Assembly: GCA_026225275.1 (NCBI GenBank)
Contig: JAMFSL010000150.1
Coordinates: forward strand, 1 to 58,182
Reading direction: 5' to 3'
Length of the DNA: 58,182 nt
Source of the DNA: Puia dinghuensis
Lineage (GTDB): Bacteria > Bacteroidota > Bacteroidia > Chitinophagales > Chitinophagaceae
The notes beneath the pieces were generated by a model. The model saw only the letters and a list, made by a program, of their open reading frames with translations, was not told the DNA's origin and ran no database searches. Position numbers and translations under genes: made by a program. Positions 17,192-25,673 of the stretch are shown one piece after another (position 1 is the stretch's first letter; each line of letters opens with the position of its first letter).

Positions 17192-18586
17192 ATGATATAT
17201 TTAAACTGTCAAATGAGACCAGCCGCGATCATACAATTATTCCGCGACTCCCTGTCAGGCGAAAATCGTGACTATACTACAGGCAGCATCCGCCGAGCGG
17301 TATTTTTGCTATCGATCCCTATGATCCTGGAAATGTGCATGGAATCGGTCTTTGCCATCGTCGACATTTTTTTCGTCGGTCGCATCGGTAAGGAGGCGGT
17401 AGCTACAGTAGGTCTGACCGAATCGGTCATTACGCTGGTTTATTCTGTGGCTATTGGGCTGAGCATGGCTGCCACGGCCATGGTGGCGCGCCGGATTGGC
17501 GAGAAAGAACCGGCGGCTGCGGCCCATGCGGCCGTTCAAGCCATTATTATCGCTGCCGTGCTGGCCATCGGGATGAGCCTGGCGGGAGGCCTGCTGGCAC
17601 CGTTTATTTTGAGCGGAATGGGAGCCTCTCCCCAAACAGTGGCCATTGGGGCTGTTTATACCCGCATTCTCTTTGGCGGAAGCATTGTCATCGTGCTCCT
17701 GTTCCTGATCAATGGTATTTTCCGTGGGGCGGGAAACGCTGCCATGGCTATGTGGTCGTTGTGGATCGCCAACGGGTGCAATATTATTCTATGTCCGGTC
17801 CTGATACATTTCTACGGGCTGCGCGGAGCGGCGATTGCCACGACCGTCGGCCGTGGAATAGGCGTTTGCTTCCAGTTGTATCATTTATTCCGGGGCAGCG
17901 GCTTGTTGCGCTTTCTCCGCAGCTATTTCAAACCCGACTGGACGGTCATTAAGGCGCTGTTGAAGATTGCCGGGACGGGTACAACGCAATTCCTGATCAA
18001 TTCTGCCAGCTGGATCATTTTAGCCCGACTGGTGGCCCGGTTTGGGGATACTGCGATTGCCGGCTACCAGGTATCGCTCCGCATCCTGATATTCTTTCTG
18101 CTGCCCGCCTGGGGAATGAGCAATGCCGCGGCCACGTTGGTGGGTCAGAACTTAGGTGCCTCGCTCCCGGAAAGGGCTGTTCAATCCGTCCGGACGGTTG
18201 CATTTTATAATGCCTTGTTCATGGCGATGGTTACGCTGATCTTTTTATTGGGCGCGGGGCCGGTCGTGGTACTTCTCAATAGAGACCCTGCAGTGGTAGC
18301 AGTCGCCACGCATGCATTGCGTATCATTACCCTTGGATACGTATTTTATGGCGTGGGAATGGTGCTGACAAGCGCCTTTAATGGGGCCGGAGATACCCGA
18401 ACCCCTACAATCGTCAACCTTTTTCTCTTTTGGGTGTTTCAGACACCGTTGGCCTGGTTGCTGGCTATTTACTTCGGATGGGGGCCTTCCGGGGTATTTT
18501 GGGCCATAGTGATCACAGAATCGGCTCTAACTGTCGTCACTTGGGTGATTTTCAGGCAAGGGCGATGGAAAAAGGTCAAAATTTAG
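17192..18586 (+). CDS. MATE family multidrug/sodium antiporter
   Basis: The 464-residue polytopic protein has the 12-helix MATE arrangement: RRAVFLLSIPMILEMCMESVFAIVDIFFVGRIG at the start of the N-lobe and a homologous C-lobe beginning near ALLKIAGTGTTQFLINSASWIILARLVARFG. GMSNAAATLVGQNLGA matches the family motif. MATE transporters use a sodium or proton gradient to export cationic drugs or metabolites. The start may be the ATG at 17192 or the one at 17213 (MRPAAII). It stands alone; nothing nearby indicates the substrate. Confidence 0.92.
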   Translation: MIYLNCQMRPAAIIQLFRDSLSGENRDYTTGSIRRAVFLLSIPMILEMCMESVFAIVDIFFVGRIGKEAVATVGLTESVITLVYSVAIGLSMAATAMVARRIGEKEPAAAAHAAVQAIIIAAVLAIGMSLAGGLLAPFILSGMGASPQTVAIGAVYTRILFGGSIVIVLLFLINGIFRGAGNAAMAMWSLWIANGCNIILCPVLIHFYGLRGAAIATTVGRGIGVCFQLYHLFRGSGLLRFLRSYFKPDWTVIKALLKIAGTGTTQFLINSASWIILARLVARFGDTAIAGYQVSLRILIFFLLPAWGMSNAAATLVGQNLGASLPERAVQSVRTVAFYNALFMAMVTLIFLLGAGPVVVLLNRDPAVVAVATHALRIITLGYVFYGVGMVLTSAFNGAGDTRTPTIVNLFLFWVFQTPLAWLLAIYFGWGPSGVFWAIVITESALTVVTWVIFRQGRWKKVKI

Positions 18587-18809
18587 GACGAAACCCCTCC
18601 AGAGATTGTTAAAACCCCATTAAAGGCTAGTAGTTTTCATAAAGATTCTTGCACAACTAGAAAATAGATAATATTTTAGCCTCCCTTCCGTTTAATACCT
18701 AGCCGAAGGGCTGATAAATAATAACCCTTACCGGTCTGACTATTAATAAATTGGCCCGAAAATGGAGTGCAGGCTCCCGGAAGGCAACTGATTAAAAAAC
18801 CTTTGAAAC
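18587..18809 (+). other. Intergenic region without a recognisable gene
   Basis: This 223-nt AT-rich stretch between the MATE and L,D-transpeptidase-like genes has no convincing ORF. AAGGG/CCCTT arms (near 18705-18740) could form a weak hairpin. The promoter of the downstream gene must lie here, but no exact TAnnTTTG with a matching -33 element is visible. Confidence 0.5.
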
Positions 18810-19535
18810 ATGCGTCGTTGGTATTTGAATCCGCTGGTCTGGTGTGTCTGGATCGCATTATTTCTTCCGGTAAAAGCGCTTAAAGCAGGGGGTCCCGTCA
18901 AGACTCACTCGTCGTCGGCTAAAGCCGCTGCTTTCGCTGTGCAGGCATCTAATCTGTACGATCAGTTCGATCTACAGGAAATGGGCCTGACCAAGAAAGC
19001 CTTTCAGTATGCTCTTAAAGGATATAATTACTTATTGGAGCATCATTGGTTGAACAATCCTAATATATTATCGATCTGTGATCTGAGCCAGTCATCCCGC
19101 AACAAGCGGCTGTATATACTGGACATGGAAGAAAAAAAGGTGCTTCTCAATACTTATGTGGCACATGGGCGTAATTCGGGCGGCGAGTTTGCCCGGACAT
19201 TCTCGAACAACCCTTCTTCACATAAGAGCAGCCTCGGTTTTTACGTCACGCAGGACACTTATTTCGGCGGTAATGGGCTGTCGCTGAAGATCAGGGGAAT
19301 GGAAAGAGGTTTTAATGACAGGGCCAATGGCCGGAATATAGTAGTGCATGGGTCGGAGTATGTCGGACCCGATTTCCTGCAAATGAATCAGTTCTGTGGA
19401 AGAAGTTATGGTTGTCCTGCTGTTCCGGCGGATGAATCCGAGACGATCATCGACATGATCAAGGAAGGAACCTGTTTGTTCATTTATCACCCAACTGTAA
19501 AATACATAAGCCGATCGAAGATACTTAATGACTAG
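18810..19535 (+). CDS. Murein L,D-transpeptidase catalytic domain family protein (YkuD_2-like)
   Basis: The 241-residue protein has an N-terminal signal (MRRWYLNPLVWCVWIALFLPVKA). From about residue 95 a domain of the L,D-transpeptidase-like family PF13645 follows: LYILDMEEKKVLLNTYVAHGRNSGG, then HGSEYVG (His about 180) and GRSYGCPAVP (Cys about 202), the catalytic pair. Classical L,D-transpeptidases cross-link peptidoglycan or attach lipoproteins to it; this subfamily is common in Bacteroidetes and little studied. Monocistronic, with a terminator just downstream. Confidence 0.87.
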   Translation: MRRWYLNPLVWCVWIALFLPVKALKAGGPVKTHSSSAKAAAFAVQASNLYDQFDLQEMGLTKKAFQYALKGYNYLLEHHWLNNPNILSICDLSQSSRNKRLYILDMEEKKVLLNTYVAHGRNSGGEFARTFSNNPSSHKSSLGFYVTQDTYFGGNGLSLKIRGMERGFNDRANGRNIVVHGSEYVGPDFLQMNQFCGRSYGCPAVPADESETIIDMIKEGTCLFIYHPTVKYISRSKILND

Positions 19536-19566
19536 CATGGACTGACACTTCAGATGGTTTGAAGGT

Positions 19567-19613
19567 GAAAAAGCTCAATTTAGGTTCGTACCCTATGATT
19601 GGGCTTTTCTTTT
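19567..19613 (+). terminator. Bidirectional intrinsic terminator
   Basis: An 11-bp stem (19569-19579 with 19598-19608, one G-T pair) is extended by TAGG/CCTA inside and is followed by a T-rich run on the plus strand; the A-run on its left gives T residues for the opposite strand. It separates the convergent L,D-transpeptidase-like and membrane protein genes. Confidence 0.75.
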
Positions 19614-19649
19614 GTTATTCGAGCTTGCTTTTATGAATCTTGCCTATGA

Positions 19650-20270
19650 TCAAAATTGCCACGCGACCAACTGGGACAGCAGACCGATAAAGAGGCCGAA
19701 CCAGATTTGGAAAGCGGAATGGTCGGAGACGACGAGACGTGCTGTACACACCAACCCCGTCACGAGCAGAGCAATAGAGAGGTAGAGACCGGAAGCATAG
19801 GTGTCTGAAAAGGTGAATAGGAAAAAGAACATGAGTGCGCTGCCCATAGCGATAGCATGCATACTGATCTTAAACCAGATATTGCAAAACCAGGCGCCGC
19901 AGATCGCCAGAAAAGACCCCAGCAAGAAATGAATGGCCATATCCGGGATGTCGGCCAGGTTCTTGAAGACATCCCAGGTCCACCAGTAAAAGATCATGGC
20001 GATCAGGTAGGGAATGATCCTTTCCTTTTCTGTGCGGAGAAAAATAGATTGAATGAATTTCAATCGCCACAGAAGAAAGACGGCAAAAGCCGGTAAGAAA
20101 ACATTACAGAGTACAATATTGAGAAACCGGAAAAGTTTCAAGTGTCCGTCGAAATCGGCAAAGGCGACCGGATGCACGAAGATCAGGAAGGCCATCACAT
20201 AACTGCTGATAAAGAGCGGATGAAATATATAGGATACAAAGTTCGCCCAAAAACGTGAAATGGCGGTCAT
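19650..20270 (-). CDS. Integral membrane protein, possibly PAP2-like
   Basis: The 206-residue protein has about six hydrophobic helices, starting with SYIFHPLFISSYVMAFLIF and ending with FGLFIGLLSQLVAWQF. The motif KISMHAIAMGSALMF is reminiscent of the SxxxH segment of PAP2-type lipid phosphatases, but the full KxxxxxxRP and RxxxxxHxxxD motifs are not clear. It is co-directional with rpoN, 36 nt downstream of it. I regard it as a conserved Bacteroidetes membrane protein of unknown function. Confidence 0.7.
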   Translation of the reverse strand: MTAISRFWANFVSYIFHPLFISSYVMAFLIFVHPVAFADFDGHLKLFRFLNIVLCNVFLPAFAVFLLWRLKFIQSIFLRTEKERIIPYLIAMIFYWWTWDVFKNLADIPDMAIHFLLGSFLAICGAWFCNIWFKISMHAIAMGSALMFFFLFTFSDTYASGLYLSIALLVTGLVCTARLVVSDHSAFQIWFGLFIGLLSQLVAWQF

Positions 20271-20306
20271 ACCTGAATTTTTTAAGCGTTAACGACTGCG
20301 CGGGCC

Positions 20307-21791
20307 TTATAATTCCTTTCGAAGCCGGGCGACGGGAATGTTCAATTGTTCGCGGTACTTGGCTACAGTCCGTCTGGCGATATTATATCCTTTCTCCTGC
20401 AGCAGCTCCGTTAGCTTCTCGTCACTGAGCGGCTTTTTCTTGCTTTCGCCTTCGATGAGGTCACTGAGGATCTTTTTTACTTCCCGGGTGGACACTTCCT
20501 CGCCGCTGTCGGTGCTGAGCGATTCGCTGAAGAAGAACTTGAGCCGGTAAGTCCCGAATTCCGTCTGGACGAATTTACTGTTGGCGACCCTGCTGACGGT
20601 GGAAATATCCAGGGCAGTCCTTTCAGCAATATCCTTGAGGATCATGGGGCGCAATGTTGTTTCATCCCCCGTAAGGAAGAAGTCATGCTGGTAATCCATG
20701 ATCGTATGCATCGTATTGTACAGGGTCTGCTGACGCTGCTTGATCGCATCGATGAACCATTTGGCCGCATCTATTTTTTGCTTGATGAAAAGTACAGCCT
20801 CTTTCTGACGTTTGTCTTTCTTGCTGCCCCGGTCATATTCCTTCAGCATCTCCTTATAGCCTTCACTGATCCGCAGGTCGGGGGCATTCTTGGAATTCAG
20901 CGACAGATCCAGCTTGCCGCCAGTATTGGAAATGAAAAAATCGGGAATGACATAGCTCTCCGCCTTATTAACCTCGCTGACATCACCACCGGGTTTGGGG
21001 TTCAGCTTGATGATCTGGTTGATCACATCTTTCAGCTGCTCGTCAGTGAGGTTCAGTCCCCGCTGGATCTTATCGTAATGCTTCTTGGTGAATTCGTCGA
21101 AGTATTTAGAGAGTACATCGATCGCACATTCTACATCTTTGCTGCCGTTCTTCTTGCGATTAAGCTGGATGAGCAGGCATTCCTGCAGTTCCCGGGCCGC
21201 AACGCCGGGAGGGTCGAACTGCTGGATCTTCTTGATCAGCATTTCTATTTCTTCTTCGGAAGTCTCGATGTTTTGACGGAAGGCGAGGTCATCGGCGATG
21301 GAAGCGGTCTCCCGTCTCAGGTAGCCGTCATCATCGATACTGCCGATAATCTGTTCGGCGATCCGGCGGGTGCGGTCGTCTATCACCAGCATTCCCAACT
21401 GATCGAGGAGCACTTCGTGAAAAGAAGTCTCCACTTTATGTGGCACAACCCTGTCCTCATCCGCATCGGGATAGTTGTCATCCCGTAGCTTGTAATCAGC
21501 GACGTCATCGTCATACTCGTTGACATATTCGCTGATGTCGATATTTTCATATTCCTCCTCACTGCCGTCCTTCTCTTCGTATTCATCCGCGTTTTCAAAT
21601 TCGTCTTTCACTTCCTCACCCGATCCGTCTTCATGATCCTCCGTCACTTCCAGCGCCGGATTCTCCTCTAACTCCTCCTTGATCCTCTCTTCCAGATTAG
21701 CCGTCGGCACCTGCAGCAGTTTCATAAGCTGAATCTGCTGCGGGGACAGTTTTTGGAGTAGTTTTTGCTGTAATGATTGACTTAACGACAT
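20307..21791 (-). CDS. rpoN: RNA polymerase sigma-54 factor
   Basis: The 494-residue product begins with the glutamine-rich activator-interacting region I (MSLSQSLQQKLLQKLSPQQIQLMKLLQ). A very acidic linker follows (about 45-115; EDHEDGSGEEVKDEFENADEYEEKDGSEEEY), then the core-binding domain and a C-terminal DNA-binding domain with the RpoN box ARRTVAKYRE (about 475-484). Sigma-54 needs an AAA+ enhancer-binding protein to open promoters; none is encoded in this window. The N-terminal segment ELEENPALE is the family signature. It probably forms an operon with the membrane protein gene downstream. Confidence 0.97.
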   Translation of the reverse strand: MSLSQSLQQKLLQKLSPQQIQLMKLLQVPTANLEERIKEELEENPALEVTEDHEDGSGEEVKDEFENADEYEEKDGSEEEYENIDISEYVNEYDDDVADYKLRDDNYPDADEDRVVPHKVETSFHEVLLDQLGMLVIDDRTRRIAEQIIGSIDDDGYLRRETASIADDLAFRQNIETSEEEIEMLIKKIQQFDPPGVAARELQECLLIQLNRKKNGSKDVECAIDVLSKYFDEFTKKHYDKIQRGLNLTDEQLKDVINQIIKLNPKPGGDVSEVNKAESYVIPDFFISNTGGKLDLSLNSKNAPDLRISEGYKEMLKEYDRGSKKDKRQKEAVLFIKQKIDAAKWFIDAIKQRQQTLYNTMHTIMDYQHDFFLTGDETTLRPMILKDIAERTALDISTVSRVANSKFVQTEFGTYRLKFFFSESLSTDSGEEVSTREVKKILSDLIEGESKKKPLSDEKLTELLQEKGYNIARRTVAKYREQLNIPVARLRKEL

Positions 21792-21895
21792 GTATATCAG
21801 GGGTTTTATTCGGCTACTTTTTCATGCTTTTCAAAAAAGCGGCCGCAACCACAAAAATCAGGCCGTAAATCTACACAAAAAAGAAAGGATACTGC

Positions 21896-22240
21896 GTGCA
21901 ACGAAAAAAAACTTTTCTTGTTGTTTGTATTTCGATAATTACCAGTCATTTGTGGGCCCAGGTGTCCACCGATGGATTGTGGAAAAAGACAGGCCTGATA
22001 GTTCCGTCTTATGCTGCTGACATAAGGCTAAACGGGCTGCATTCGGGTCTTCCGGGAGCCGACTTACGGCCGGCGAAAACACCACTCCCGCCCTTCAGGA
22101 TCGGCGCTGGTGGCGACGATTATGTCAGCCATCTTGGCTTCTTTTGCAAACGAGAGCTGGAATTCGAAAAAACCACCCGCATTCCCCTACGGTTCAGGCT
22201 TGGCTCCCTGGAGGAGTGTAACCGGCTCGAAGGAAAATAG
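21896..22240 (+). CDS. Small secreted protein with conserved FRLGSLEECNRLEGK tail
   Basis: The gene encodes 114 residues from a GTG codon; no in-frame ATG exists between the upstream stop at 21866 and this codon. An N-terminal signal peptide (KKTFLVVCISIITSHLWAQ) is clear. The C-terminus, LGFFCKRELEFEKTTRIPLRFRLGSLEECNRLEGK in two contiguous blocks, resembles small conserved Bacteroidetes proteins as I remember them, and supports this as a real gene rather than a chance frame. Function unknown. It is divergent from rpoN and convergent with the aminotransferase gene, 40 nt away. Confidence 0.72.
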   Translation: MQRKKTFLVVCISIITSHLWAQVSTDGLWKKTGLIVPSYAADIRLNGLHSGLPGADLRPAKTPLPPFRIGAGGDDYVSHLGFFCKRELEFEKTTRIPLRFRLGSLEECNRLEGK

Positions 22241-22280
22241 GGCCACGCGGCGAAGCGGACGGCAAGAGAGCCGGTTCCGG

Positions 22281-23504
22281 TTAAGAATGAGCCGGTACAG
22301 CCTGGGCGTTAAGCACCTTCTTAATGGCAGCGACGATCTTCTCCCCTTTCTCCCGCGTCTGTTCTTCAGTCCAAAGCAGGCCAATCGAGGTCGAGATGCA
22401 ACGGCTCATGATGCGGTCACTAGCCGAAAAATCGGCCTTTTCAAGGGACCGTAAAGCTTTTTCCTGCGCGTCGGTTAGCCTGCTGAGCGCGGTGGCCGTT
22501 TTCAGATGATCCCACTTGCGGATATAGTGCCAGTTATGTTCATACCAGTACATATTACCGGCGAGGATACCCTGTTGACGTAACTCGGCGAGAAGGGCAC
22601 GGGTTGCCTCTTCCGTGGGCAGGAACCAGTCCAGGAAGGTGCAGATATTGCCTTCCGGGTCGAGGATGGTGCGGAAGGAGACTTCCGGAAGGGAGGAAAG
22701 GATCGATTTGAGTTGTTGGTAGTTCTTTTTCTGAATCGCGAGGAACTGGTCCAGCTTCCGGACCTGCGCGAGCCCGATGGCGGAGTGCAGTTCGGAGATG
22801 CGGTAGTTATACCCGATAAAAGGATGGAGGTCGGCCCCGCGATCGACGCCTTTGTGGTCGTGACCGTGGTCGGAATAGCCGTCAAGTTTAGTATACAGGT
22901 CTTTGTTGTTGGTGACGACGGCGCCGCCTTCGGCGCAGGTGACAATCTTGACGAAGTCGAAAGAGTAGGTACCCGCATGACCTATCGTACCGAGGTATTT
23001 GCCTTTATACCGGCCACCAAAGCTCTGGCAGGCATCTTCCATGAGGACCAGGTTGTGCTCTTTGGCAATGGCCATCAAGGCGTCCAGGTCAGCCATCGCT
23101 CCACACATATGGACAGGCATAATGCATTTGGTACGGGGTGTGATGGCGCGACGGACTGCCGCGGGGTCCAGGGTCAGCGTCTCATCCACATCCACAAGGA
23201 CAGGAACGGCGCCGACGGTGAGTACGCTCTCGAAGCTGGCTACGAAGGTGAAAACGGGCATGATGACTTCATCGCCGGCCCCGACGCCCAAGGCAGCAAG
23301 GGCGGTCGTATTGGCAGCCGTTCCGCTGGACACCAGCTGGGCATACCCACAGTCCAGGCGTTTGCAAAGCTCGGCCTCGAGCTCTTTGGACTTCCAGATC
23401 CCTTTGCGGGGACCATCGAATCCATAGCGCATCAGGATGCCGGTTTCCATGACATCGTTGATTTCTTTGCGTTCTTCGGGGCCGAATAATTCAAAACCAG
23501 GCAT
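22281..23504 (-). CDS. DegT/DnrJ/EryC1/StrS aminotransferase, KdnA-like
   Basis: The 407-residue fold-type I PLP enzyme has the family pattern: SSGTAANT (phosphate site), EDACQSFGG (Asp 157), and SFDFVKIVTCAEGGA with the Schiff-base Lys at 186. The beginning MPGFELFGPEE and the block SDHGHDHKGVDRGAD resemble KdnA, which makes 8-amino-3,8-dideoxy-KDO (Kdo8N) for lipopolysaccharide in Shewanella. The partner oxidase KdnB is not seen nearby, so the substrate stays open; other nucleotide- or keto-sugars are possible. It is the last gene of the radical SAM - MarR/GHL10 - aminotransferase run (gaps 19 and 35 nt), which points to envelope carbohydrate modification. Confidence 0.85.
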   Translation of the reverse strand: MPGFELFGPEERKEINDVMETGILMRYGFDGPRKGIWKSKELEAELCKRLDCGYAQLVSSGTAANTTALAALGVGAGDEVIMPVFTFVASFESVLTVGAVPVLVDVDETLTLDPAAVRRAITPRTKCIMPVHMCGAMADLDALMAIAKEHNLVLMEDACQSFGGRYKGKYLGTIGHAGTYSFDFVKIVTCAEGGAVVTNNKDLYTKLDGYSDHGHDHKGVDRGADLHPFIGYNYRISELHSAIGLAQVRKLDQFLAIQKKNYQQLKSILSSLPEVSFRTILDPEGNICTFLDWFLPTEEATRALLAELRQQGILAGNMYWYEHNWHYIRKWDHLKTATALSRLTDAQEKALRSLEKADFSASDRIMSRCISTSIGLLWTEEQTREKGEKIVAAIKKVLNAQAVPAHS

Positions 23505-23539
23505 ATTATAAGATTTTTTTTAACAAGCTTCAAAGATAC

Positions 23540-25654
23540 TTAATTTCTACCGCCATGGCGGGCCATGGCTGCTCCGTACTTATCTGATGTCTGGCCCCCG
23601 TTGGGGGCCGACGAGGCTGCCAGCCTCGTTAGTAGTATCGGAACGGGGTCGCTCTCGACATTTGTGCGGCTGATGGCGGTCACAAAGTAAAAGTGTTGCA
23701 CGCCTTTTTGCTCGGCCTGGCTATTGTGAACGGCAAAGGAGGCGACGGGGTCGTAAGGGATGAACTGCCAGGCATCGGCGGAATCGATGTTGAGGGTTGC
23801 AGAGTCAGACTGGTAGACGGCAAATCCGCGCAGCGTATCCTGTTGATCGCCTTTGGTCAGCCACGCCGTGGTGACAAATTCCTTTTCGTTGACTTCCGTG
23901 TGAAAAAGCGGCGCATGCGGTTTGGCAGAATCGAGCCAGAGCATGGGCGGAATCAGGGCAGGGTAATTGTAATAGTTGTTTTTCAGGCTATCGCTCCAGC
24001 CGTTGGGGTTATTGTTGAAAGAACTGCTGCTGAAGTAAACTGCCCCCTGGACTTGCGGGTAGGCTCGTTCGGTCTGGATCTGCCGTGGTAGCTGGGTCGG
24101 ATCGCGCCAGGCGGCGTTGATGCCGGCCTTGTAGGGCGCCAGCCCGATATATAGCTGCCTGCCATAGGTATGCCTGGCCCACCAGTCCACCATGACGGCA
24201 TAGGGTACGTGGCTGTGACTGAATTCGAAATAGACTTGCGGCACGACATAGTCGATCCAGCCGTTCTGCAGCCATAGCCGAATATCGGCATATAAGTTAT
24301 CATAATCAGGCTGCCCCCCCAGGGTATTGCTGCCATCCGGGTCTTTGGCGATGTTGCGCCAGATGGCGAAGGGGCTGATACCAAATTTGCAGGTGGGCTT
24401 TTCTTCCTTGATCGCCTTCCCCAGCATGACGATAATAGAGTCGGTATTGCTGCGCCGCCAGTCGCCTTTCGACAGCCCATTGCCATAGCGGGCGTAGCTG
24501 GCATTGTCGGGAAAGTCCTTACCCGGACCACCGCCCTCTACAATATCATAAGGGTAGAAATAATCGTCGAAATGAATCGCGTCGATATCATAACGGCGAA
24601 CAATATCCCTGATGACCATGGTCACATATTGCTGCACTTCTTTGTTGCCCGGATCGAAATACACTGTCTTTTCGAACCGAACGAACCATTCGGGGTGCTG
24701 GCGGGTGACGTGGTTTGAAGCAATAGAGGACCTACCGATCGTATGTACCGCCCGGTAAGGATTGCACCAGGCATGAAATTCCATGCCTCGCTTATGGGTC
24801 TCTTCGATCATGAAGGCCAGCGGGTCGTAATAAGGCGATGGCGCCAGTCCCTGCGCGCCGGTCAACCATTCACTCCAGGGTTCATAAGGCGACGCATAGA
24901 ATGCGTCGGCGGCCGGCCTGATCTGGACTACAACTGCATTGAGGCCATTACGCTGATGCATGTCCAGCAGCCGGATGAATTCCAGTTTCTGGCTGTCCAC
25001 CGGCAGCCCTTTTTTCGACGGCCAGTCGATATTTTCGACGGAGGCTACCCAAGCGGCACGAAATTCATATTTCGGCCGCAGATTACGCTGAGAAGGCGGC
25101 GGATGAAGTTGGACGCTGGAGTCGACGACGGCAGACCGGATGGGGGCGATAGAGTCGGTCTGAGCAAATGTTACTGCAGAAATGATCAGCATCAGCACGA
25201 CCATCGACACATTTCTTACCTTATCCAGTAAGGAATTCAGGGTTTTTGCCTCGTCAGGCGACAAGGCGGTTATCATTTTATCCATCTCGTCTTCGAGGGG
25301 GTCGATCTTTTCCAGCAATTTTTTCCCCCGGGAGGTGATCACTACATCGACGAGACGTCTGTCTTCGCTGTTCGGGGTCTTTCTCACCATGCCCTTTTTG
25401 ACGAGCCGGTCTACGATCCTGCTGGTATCGCTCATCTTATCCAGCATACGCTGCCGGATCTGTAAGGTGGAGAGCGGCTTACCTTCACCCCTGAGGATCC
25501 GCAGGATATTGAACTGGCGGGGGGTGATGTCCCATTCATCAAAAATGATCGTGATCTTTTCGGAGAGCCAGTTATTCGTGTAGAGTATGTTGAGTCTCGC
25601 CTTTTGATATTCGTTCCGGAACCTTCGCTGATTTATCTCGTTTTCAAGTGCCAT
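23540..25654 (-). CDS. MarR-type HTH domain fused in frame to a GHL10 glycosidase domain
   Basis: One uninterrupted 704-codon frame encodes two normally separate proteins. Residues 1-150 are a complete MarR regulator (winged helix: TPRQFNILRILRG, LSTLQIRQRMLDK, TSRIVDRLVKKG, NSEDRRLVDVVIT). Residues 151-171 (MVVLMLIISAVTFAQ) look like a signal peptide or transmembrane helix. Residues 190-570 are a GHL10 (family 10 glycosylhydrolase-like) domain with AAWVASVENIDWPS, FHAWCNPYRAV and IDAIHFDDYFYPY; the relative DigH/YddW cuts denuded peptidoglycan. A fibronectin-like tail ends near SDPVPILL. An internal ATG at 25204 could start the glycosidase alone. The last 30 residues come from palindromic repeat DNA. 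Confidence 0.8.
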   Translation of the reverse strand: MALENEINQRRFRNEYQKARLNILYTNNWLSEKITIIFDEWDITPRQFNILRILRGEGKPLSTLQIRQRMLDKMSDTSRIVDRLVKKGMVRKTPNSEDRRLVDVVITSRGKKLLEKIDPLEDEMDKMITALSPDEAKTLNSLLDKVRNVSMVVLMLIISAVTFAQTDSIAPIRSAVVDSSVQLHPPPSQRNLRPKYEFRAAWVASVENIDWPSKKGLPVDSQKLEFIRLLDMHQRNGLNAVVVQIRPAADAFYASPYEPWSEWLTGAQGLAPSPYYDPLAFMIEETHKRGMEFHAWCNPYRAVHTIGRSSIASNHVTRQHPEWFVRFEKTVYFDPGNKEVQQYVTMVIRDIVRRYDIDAIHFDDYFYPYDIVEGGGPGKDFPDNASYARYGNGLSKGDWRRSNTDSIIVMLGKAIKEEKPTCKFGISPFAIWRNIAKDPDGSNTLGGQPDYDNLYADIRLWLQNGWIDYVVPQVYFEFSHSHVPYAVMVDWWARHTYGRQLYIGLAPYKAGINAAWRDPTQLPRQIQTERAYPQVQGAVYFSSSSFNNNPNGWSDSLKNNYYNYPALIPPMLWLDSAKPHAPLFHTEVNEKEFVTTAWLTKGDQQDTLRGFAVYQSDSATLNIDSADAWQFIPYDPVASFAVHNSQAEQKGVQHFYFVTAISRTNVESDPVPILLTRLAASSAPNGGQTSDKYGAAMARHGGRN
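23552..23628. repeat. Cluster of three REP-like palindromes at a gene 3' end
   Basis: Three palindromic units lie within 77 bp: two copies of GCCATGGC (23552-23559, 23562-23569), GGCCCCC-gtt-GGGGGCC (23593-23609) and CGAGGCTGCCAGCCTCG (23612-23628). They are in the last codons of the MarR/GHL10 gene and just after the end of the recognisable domain. The core GAGGCTGCCAGCCTC recurs at 29478-29492. Clusters like this resemble REP elements, whose mobilising enzymes (RAYTs) are encoded about 6 kb away. Confidence 0.55.
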
Positions 25655-25673
25655 GTTTCAAAAATTTGTATCG

